DNA of 7,186 nucleotides from Rhodothermia bacterium (GTDB taxonomy: Bacteria; Bacteroidota; Rhodothermia; Rhodothermales; JABDKH01): NCBI GenBank assembly GCA_030431165.1, contig JAUIJQ010000155.1:1-7186 (forward strand). Direction: 5' to 3'. Positions within the stretch are counted from its first letter, which is position 1, and every line of letters starts with the position of its first letter. The notes below the pieces were generated by a model. The model ran no database searches, was not told the DNA's origin, and saw only the letters and a program-made list of their open reading frames with translations. Below are positions 5,499 through 7,186 of this stretch, piece after piece. The translations under genes and the position numbers were made by a program.

Positions 5499-7186
5499 AT
5501 GCATCTTTGTGTGGCTCCTGACATAGCCGATCGAACTCAATCCAGAAACAGTAGCCGGCAAGCGATTCGCTGGGCGTTTGCGCTTACCCTCTGTGCGGTA
5601 GTCGTTCATTCAACGGCGTACCCGGCGTTTGCGCAACGCGAGCCGGATGCCCGACCTGTACCGCTGCAGGTTGAGCCGTTGCTGCAACCCGTTGACCCGT
5701 CCCTCGAGCGTCCGTCGCTCGCCACGCCACGCGGACGTCATGATGCGCGCACGGGTGTCAGTCGCGCCAGCTACCGGCCTGCGCCAACACCGGAAACACT
5801 CGCAGACACGACGCCTGTTGTCTCGCGTCCTCGACCTGCGATTGCGCGCACTGTTGCGGCGTACCTGGACGCGCAACGCAGTCGGTATGGCTGGACGGAT
5901 GCATCAGGGGAGCTCGAGGTGCTGCAGGTATCCAGGTCTGGTCATGCCGCACACGTTACCCTTCAGCAACGATATGCCGGCGTGCCCGTCCTTGGCCGGT
6001 TTGTGCGCGTCAGCCTCGACGGGTGGGGCCAACCGTCATTTGTCGTCAGCGGCTTCGACGAAACGCTTCGTGATCGTATTGAGGCGGGTGGCCTGCGCGC
6101 GGATTTTGTTGTCCCGGCCGTTGCAGAGGCGACAGCAATTGAACGGGCATCGCAATTGTTCGGCGGCACCGTGCTGCCAACATCAGATGCGGACGAAGCC
6201 CGGCTTGTCATTGTGCCCGATGCTCAGCCCCGGCTTGCATGGCGCCTGCATCTCCGTGCTGACGACTTCCCCGGAGACTGGGAGGTTTTGATCGACGCCC
6301 GTAACGGCGAGGCGCTGCGTGTTCGGGACCGCGCCCTTCGCCGTCGCGCAACGCATACAGTCGGTGTAGCCCCCCGAGTCGATGGATCGACCCCGACAAT
6401 CGTGGGACACAATCCGGGCAACGACCTTGCACTGCGCAGGGTTGATGGTGCCGGACATGTCTTTGAGCCCGACCCGCTCACATCCGCGGGGGTGCCATAC
6501 GGTGCACCGTATGTCGATGACAACGACGCCGACATTGCCGCACTGAACGCGCAGCTTGTCGACGTTGCACTTAAAGATATTCAAGAGGGCACAGACGGGT
6601 TGTACCGGCTTAACGGACCCTACGCGCGTATTATCGGTGGCGGACCACTGGGTTACGCGCCGCCCACAGCGCCAACGCCCACCGGTTTTGCGTACACGCG
6701 CGCGCACGACGACTTCGAGGCTGTCTCGGCCTACTATCATGTTGATGCGAGCCAGCGTTACGTGCAGAGCCTTGGATTTGGCGACATCCAGGCAAGCGGC
6801 GTTTCGATCAACCCGCGTGCGATCGTTGCTGACAACTCCCTGTATCTGCCGTCTTCAAACCAGCTCAACTTTGGGATCGGTTCGGTGGACGACGCTGAGG
6901 ATGCCGGTGTTGTTTGGCATGAATACGGCCATGCCCTGTTGCAGTCGTCGGCACCCGGGTTGGTAGACGGTGGTGAAGGACAGGCGCTGCATGAAGGGTG
7001 GGCCGACTATTGGGCAGGCTCCTACCTGCGCGGGCTCGCCGAAGCCGGCAAGAGCGCGCGGCTGGATTGGGAGCGTGTTTTCCGGTGGGATTCAGGCGAC
7101 GGCGAGATCTGGCCCGGACGCGCTATCGGGGTTGACGGCATATACCCGGACGACACAACCTGCGATGATCCCGGCGACTCAGAAAG
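5499..7186 (+). CDS. Secreted gluzincin metalloprotease (M4/M36-like) with FTP propeptide, N-terminal part
   Basis: 562 codons are visible and the frame is open to the window edge. An n-region leads into a hydrophobic signal segment (WAFALTLCAVVV, 25-36) and a probable cleavage site AFA|Q at 45/46. A Pro/Arg-rich linker follows (50-115). Next is a fungalysin/thermolysin-type propeptide (about 138-186, with AAHVTLQQRYAGVPVLGRFV), then a PepSY-like segment (RLAWRLHLRADDF to WEVLIDARNGEALRV, 245-275); these normally inhibit and fold the enzyme. The catalytic zinc site is HEYGH (474-478) with the downstream Glu499 in HEGWADYWA. Asp503 completes the ExxxD pattern. The 21-residue step from His478 to Glu499 is close to thermolysin's 20 and shorter than in fungal M36 enzymes. 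An in-frame stop at 5460 limits the start to GTG 5469, ATG 5499 or GTG 5511; ATG is preferred. No Shine-Dalgarno is seen. The missing C-terminus may hold a type IX secretion sorting domain, which cannot be tested here. Confidence 0.9.
   Translation, partial: MHLCVAPDIADRTQSRNSSRQAIRWAFALTLCAVVVHSTAYPAFAQREPDARPVPLQVEPLLQPVDPSLERPSLATPRGRHDARTGVSRASYRPAPTPETLADTTPVVSRPRPAIARTVAAYLDAQRSRYGWTDASGELEVLQVSRSGHAAHVTLQQRYAGVPVLGRFVRVSLDGWGQPSFVVSGFDETLRDRIEAGGLRADFVVPAVAEATAIERASQLFGGTVLPTSDADEARLVIVPDAQPRLAWRLHLRADDFPGDWEVLIDARNGEALRVRDRALRRRATHTVGVAPRVDGSTPTIVGHNPGNDLALRRVDGAGHVFEPDPLTSAGVPYGAPYVDDNDADIAALNAQLVDVALKDIQEGTDGLYRLNGPYARIIGGGPLGYAPPTAPTPTGFAYTRAHDDFEAVSAYYHVDASQRYVQSLGFGDIQASGVSINPRAIVADNSLYLPSSNQLNFGIGSVDDAEDAGVVWHEYGHALLQSSAPGLVDGGEGQALHEGWADYWAGSYLRGLAEAGKSARLDWERVFRWDSGDGEIWPGRAIGVDGIYPDDTTCDDPGDSE

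Noticed and set aside
5629..6291. 220-codon plus-strand ORF inside the protease region
   Set aside because: It is a different frame of the protease. The frame starting at 5499 has a signal peptide, propeptide and zinc site; this one is Arg/Ser-rich with no motif.
6183..6740. 185-codon minus-strand ORF
   Set aside because: Antisense to the protease propeptide and linker; no recognisable domain or ribosome-binding site.

Overview
The window looks like ordinary chromosome from a GC-rich member of the Bacteroidota, most likely from the Rhodothermota/Salinibacter side. This is an inference. It rests on moderately high GC, weak or absent Shine-Dalgarno sequences at most starts, a TTG/TAATTTG-like promoter upstream of acpP, and a secreted metalloprotease of a type common in those bacteria. 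No phage, insertion sequence, CRISPR array, tRNA or rRNA is visible.

Layout. Positions 1-1705 (minus strand) hold a cell-envelope pair: a TolC-family outer-membrane efflux protein (299-1705), then the first 77 codons of an exported protein resembling MlaC (1-231, cut by the window edge). From a 73-bp divergent gap, a small DUF721/DciA-like gene runs on the plus strand (1779-2069). It converges on fabF (2144-3403, minus). fabF lies behind acpP (3528-3773, minus), and a strong intrinsic terminator sits between the two (3475-3512). A 442-bp divergent region (3774-4215) separates acpP from metK (4216-5385, plus). After a 113-bp gap comes the 5' part of a large secreted gluzincin metalloprotease (5499 to the window end, plus).

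How the genes fit together. AcpP carries the growing acyl chain and FabF elongates it, so this pair is core fatty-acid synthesis. MetK makes S-adenosylmethionine. TolC and the MlaC-like protein belong to the envelope and probably form an efflux or lipid-trafficking unit. The protease is exported and carries an inhibitory propeptide.

The least ordinary part is the acpP-metK divergent region. It holds a possible acpP promoter, a perfect 14-bp dyad that includes a good Shine-Dalgarno, a 35-codon small ORF behind that Shine-Dalgarno, and a metK leader (4047-4162) that can fold into several consecutive hairpins closed by a longer-range pairing. None of these is proven. The metK leader is the best candidate for an undescribed regulatory element, and I could not match it to any SAM riboswitch class I know.
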